The notes below the pieces were generated by a model. It was not told the origin of the DNA and made no database searches. It saw only the letters and a list, made by a program, of their open reading frames with translations. Of a stretch of DNA of 64,000 nucleotides, positions 61,664-64,000 are shown piece after piece. Numbering within the stretch: the first letter of the stretch is position 1; the number at the start of each line of letters is the position of its first letter. A program made the translations under genes and the position numbers. Source of the stretch: Prorocentrum cordatum (Eukaryota > Sar > Dinophyceae > Prorocentrales > Prorocentraceae); NCBI GenBank assembly GCA_963575745.1, contig CAUYUJ010000336.1, positions 1,061,247 through 1,125,246 of the forward strand. The letters are read 5' to 3'.

Positions 61664-64000
61664 GGCTGAGGTGCTGCTGATGGGCGACGAGCGCGTTGAC
61701 CGCCAAGCGAGCCAGAGCCTGACACAGCTGCGGAGGGTAACGCGCCAACTGAGCGGTGACGAAACCTCCCTTCGGGGCCAGGCCGTACACGCCCTTGTGA
61801 CGGTGTCGATGATTGCAGCGGAGTCCCAAGACCGCGGCGGCCCTGGCGTCATTAATGACAACGGACGTGGGCTTCTGAGATAACGATCCATGCCGACACT
61901 GATCGAACGAGACCACGTACAAACCGAACTCTGAGATCCACTCCACCACCTCCTGAGCAACCCAGAAGGACGGGAAAGGATGACGACCTGGATCCTGAGG
62001 ATGCTCCTGACCTGCCCAGCCCCCTCTGATATGGACTCTGGTGAAGAGCTCGAGGCAGAGGAGGAAGAGATGCGTTCCCAGCGCACAAGCCTGGCGCTCG
62101 GACTCTGATAGTTCAGGCAAGGGCAAGAGCGGCTGGTCCCGAGAGCGCAGAGGGCGCGGGCCGCGGCGGCCGCCCAGGGCGCGATGCCTGGCGCGACTGA
62201 CGGTCGAGCAAGGCGGCCCCGCGAAGGAGCCCATCACGTCGCCGCTGCTGCACAGCCCCCTCAGCTCGCGCACCAGCACAGGCGACGTCAAGTCATGGGC
62301 AGGGTCGACCATGGGGTCGTAGGCCAGCGCCTTCACCACCAGGCCAGCCCCGCGCGCCTCCCGCTCGACCATCTCACACAGGTCGCCCTCGCGCCTGGGC
62401 CCAGAGCAGAAGTGCAGGAAGAGCTTCTCGCGAGATGCCCACCCTGCTGGCGCCAGCGGGATCACCTCCTGGCGGGGCAGCGGCTGCGGCGGCTTGCGCC
62501 TGCCGCCACGCGCCTGGCGTGACCCGTGCCAGCTGCTGGGCTCGTCGGCGGGGTTCTTGCCTGTCGAGATCCAGAAGTTGAAGTGCGAGAACCCGCCCGC
62601 AAGCTCGATAGCCGCCCCACGGCGGCAGCGTCGGTTGAGCCTGCGGCTGGCACTGCGTCCCTTGATGAAGGCGCCCTCGCACGGGGCGTTGTCTCCAGCA
62701 TGCAGTACTCGCTTCCCCAACTCAGAGGGCCGATGAAGACGGGCCTCCATGCCCCAGAGCTTCGCGTGCGCCTCCTCAAGCGTGATGTGCTGATAGCCGC
62801 CTGGCCTGCCCACCTTGAACCAGTGGCCCACTGGCGGCAGCGTAACACGGGCCAGGCTGCAGCGCCCCTCGACGTCCACGTCAACCCCGAAGCCGTCGCC
62901 GAGCATGGTGTAGGGCGCCCGGTGGTCAGCCCACCTGGCGATGTGCTGCACCGACTCCAGCGGCAGCGTCGCCCAGGCGCGGCCATGCCCTCCTGGCGCG
63001 GCGTCCGTGCACTCCACGCGCGGGCACCAGTCCGCATCCAGGTCCTGCTCTGCGAACGGCAGCAGGATGGCCGACATCAGCACCTCATGCCACGCCAACG
63101 GGCACCACGCCACGGGCTTGCGCCCCTGCAAGGGTAGGCGCTCCAGCCAGGAATAGACCTGAGAAAAGTTAGACCGCAAGCAAGGCCGATAACTCTGGCA
63201 GAAACCGTGCTTCCCGACCAAGCGCTCCACGTCCTTGCGGTAGACCAGCTGCTGGCCCAGAAGGGCGAGGGTGGCTGCGAAGAGGTCCACGCGGCGGCGG
63301 CGAGTGGTACCCAGCCAGTGCTCCGTGGGGTGGACCTCGGTGCCCTGGAACTCGCCGCTGCCGCCGTCCACGGACTTGCCGTGATGCACAGGAACTCCCA
63401 AGCGGTCCCAGGCGCGCTCGGCCTTGGTCATCCAGAAGTCGGCCTGGCTCCGCGCGCGGTCGCCTGCAGAGCGCGCGTCCAACGCCCAGAGGTCGTCAAT
63501 GATGGACCCCCAGAGCGGCAGCTCGGTGGGGCAGGGCTGGTCAAACGTCACCCTGCGCTCCTGGGGTAGCCCTGCCTTCAGGAAAGCGGCGTCGGAAGCC
63601 GCCTGTGCCCAGCCCGCCGACGGCGCGAAGCCCATCGGCGTCGCGTGGTGGAACGGGAACACCTTCCCCTTCCCCCCGCGCGGGTCAGGCACGGGTGGAT
63701 GGGCCATGTACTTCCGCCAGGCCTTGCCGATCGCCAGCTGGTGAAAGTAGTGGCGCAGGTCCCGCTTCCACAGCTTGGCCCGCATGCCTGGCAGCGTCTT
63801 CACCACACGGAGCCGCGGCGGGTACGCGAAGGTCGGCCGAGGGAGGGCATCAGGGTTGAGCAGCTGGTTCACTGGCAGGTCCGAGATCACCCGCTGCTCC
63901 GTGTCTGACTTCTTCACGCCGAAAGCTCCAGCCACGAGAGCAACCCCACGATGCTTGCGCGCCCTCTTCTTGGAGCCGTACCCCTGCAGGCCCGCCGCCA
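61551..64000 (-). CDS. PAT-like reverse transcriptase, RNase H and cytosine-methyltransferase-like protein (5' end outside window)
   Basis: The frame is open from the window edge to 61551; residue numbers here count from the GTG at 63935. RT: VISDLPVNQLLNPDAL (fingers), KRDLRHYFHQL with Asp59, TPMGFAPSAGWAQAASD, and SIIDDLWAL with Asp147-Asp148. RNase H: ECTDAAPGG (Asp311), TLEEAHAKL (Glu), HAGDNAPCE (Asp415) and STGKNPADEPSS (Asp464). Residues 505-700 form a second enzyme-like domain: KLFLHFCSGPRREGD (SAM-binding loop type), AYDPM, GSFAGPPCSTVSRAR (Pro-Pro-Cys, as in cytosine-C5 methyltransferases) and AGQEHPQDPG (Glu-X-Pro, resembling the ENV/ENP position). DIRS and PAT elements are known to carry a methyltransferase domain here. 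No stops or frameshifts are visible. Confidence 0.85.
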   Translation of the reverse strand, partial: AAGLQGYGSKKRARKHRGVALVAGAFGVKKSDTEQRVISDLPVNQLLNPDALPRPTFAYPPRLRVVKTLPGMRAKLWKRDLRHYFHQLAIGKAWRKYMAHPPVPDPRGGKGKVFPFHHATPMGFAPSAGWAQAASDAAFLKAGLPQERRVTFDQPCPTELPLWGSIIDDLWALDARSAGDRARSQADFWMTKAERAWDRLGVPVHHGKSVDGGSGEFQGTEVHPTEHWLGTTRRRRVDLFAATLALLGQQLVYRKDVERLVGKHGFCQSYRPCLRSNFSQVYSWLERLPLQGRKPVAWCPLAWHEVLMSAILLPFAEQDLDADWCPRVECTDAAPGGHGRAWATLPLESVQHIARWADHRAPYTMLGDGFGVDVDVEGRCSLARVTLPPVGHWFKVGRPGGYQHITLEEAHAKLWGMEARLHRPSELGKRVLHAGDNAPCEGAFIKGRSASRRLNRRCRRGAAIELAGGFSHFNFWISTGKNPADEPSSWHGSRQARGGRRKPPQPLPRQEVIPLAPAGWASREKLFLHFCSGPRREGDLCEMVEREARGAGLVVKALAYDPMVDPAHDLTSPVLVRELRGLCSSGDVMGSFAGPPCSTVSRARHRALGGRRGPRPLRSRDQPLLPLPELSESERQACALGTHLFLLCLELFTRVHIRGGWAGQEHPQDPGRHPFPSFWVAQEVVEWISEFGLYVVSFDQCRHGSLSQKPTSVVINDARAAAVLGLRCNHRHRHKGVYGLAPKGGFVTAQLARYPPQLCQALARLAVNALVAHQQHLSHGRRSWQAPWAHHYLLDERAEASDDRQVRRRTVRFQL

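Larger units (their letters stand above)
60184..64000 (-). mobile_element. PAT-like (DIRS-order) tyrosine-recombinase retrotransposon, 3' part
   Basis: On the minus strand: RT, RNase H and methyltransferase-like ORF, overlapping recombinase ORF, then a 134-bp block (B1), a 218-bp block (A2) and the same 134-bp block again (B2). RT plus tyrosine recombinase without a DDE integrase defines the DIRS order. Split direct repeats in the order B1-A2-B2 after the ORFs are the PAT/Ngaro arrangement. The 5' end, including a predicted A1 copy, lies outside the window. Confidence 0.85.

Overview
This window looks like nuclear DNA of a dinoflagellate. The strongest clue is the dinoflagellate spliced leader (DinoSL; CCGTAGCC...TTGGCTCAAG). 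It appears once exactly and several times as relics, ahead of GC-rich genes that sit in tandem in one orientation. Other support comes from the density of retroelements, satellites, minisatellites and telomere-like tracts, and the very low density of host genes. Assignment to a species is not possible from the sequence.

Layout. 1-818 holds the start of an unrecognised gene on the minus strand that runs off the left edge. 0.8-8.1 kb is simple repeats, a 54-bp tandem repeat, CTTGGGG-rich repeats and the left half of an old ORF. 8137-24142 is one 16-kb Ty1/copia-order LTR retrotransposon on the minus strand. It has 269-bp LTRs, a 5-bp target duplication and an initiator-tRNA-like primer site. 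Its coding order is gag, zinc knuckle, a Tpt1/KptA (RNA 2'-phosphotransferase) domain, RING-H2, aspartic protease, a methyltransferase-like domain, integrase, reverse transcriptase and RNase H. Removing the element and one target copy joins the flanking frame into one ORF. 24.1-36.5 kb holds a possible hAT/BED transposase relic, several repeat families, about 1.9 kb of degenerate CCCTAA repeats and a 13-copy, roughly 101-bp satellite. 36.8-48.1 kb is a minus-strand tandem array: three SL-headed genes of unknown function and a LINE RNase H gene share a 3' tail motif and minisatellite spacers. The array is interrupted by a 160-bp satellite. 48-56 kb contains repeats, a decayed minus-strand LINE and a long ATC tract. 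56.5-60.0 kb is a decayed plus-strand LINE (endonuclease, RT, zinc finger, RNase H). 60184-64000 is the 3' part of a DIRS-order (PAT-like) tyrosine-recombinase retrotransposon with RT, RNase H, a cytosine-methyltransferase-like domain and a recombinase, followed by a B1-A2-B2 split direct repeat.

The most unusual signal is inside the copia element: 32 perfect 14-nt hairpins. In the element's RNA sense, 30 of them carry GNRA tetraloops, nearly all on a GCNNG/CN'N'GC stem whose middle pairs vary and compensate each other. I saw no comparable set elsewhere in the window. Together with the embedded Tpt1 domain, a RING-H2 domain, a methyltransferase-like domain and SL relics in the LTRs, this suggests a retrotransposon lineage with an unusual RNA-level biology.
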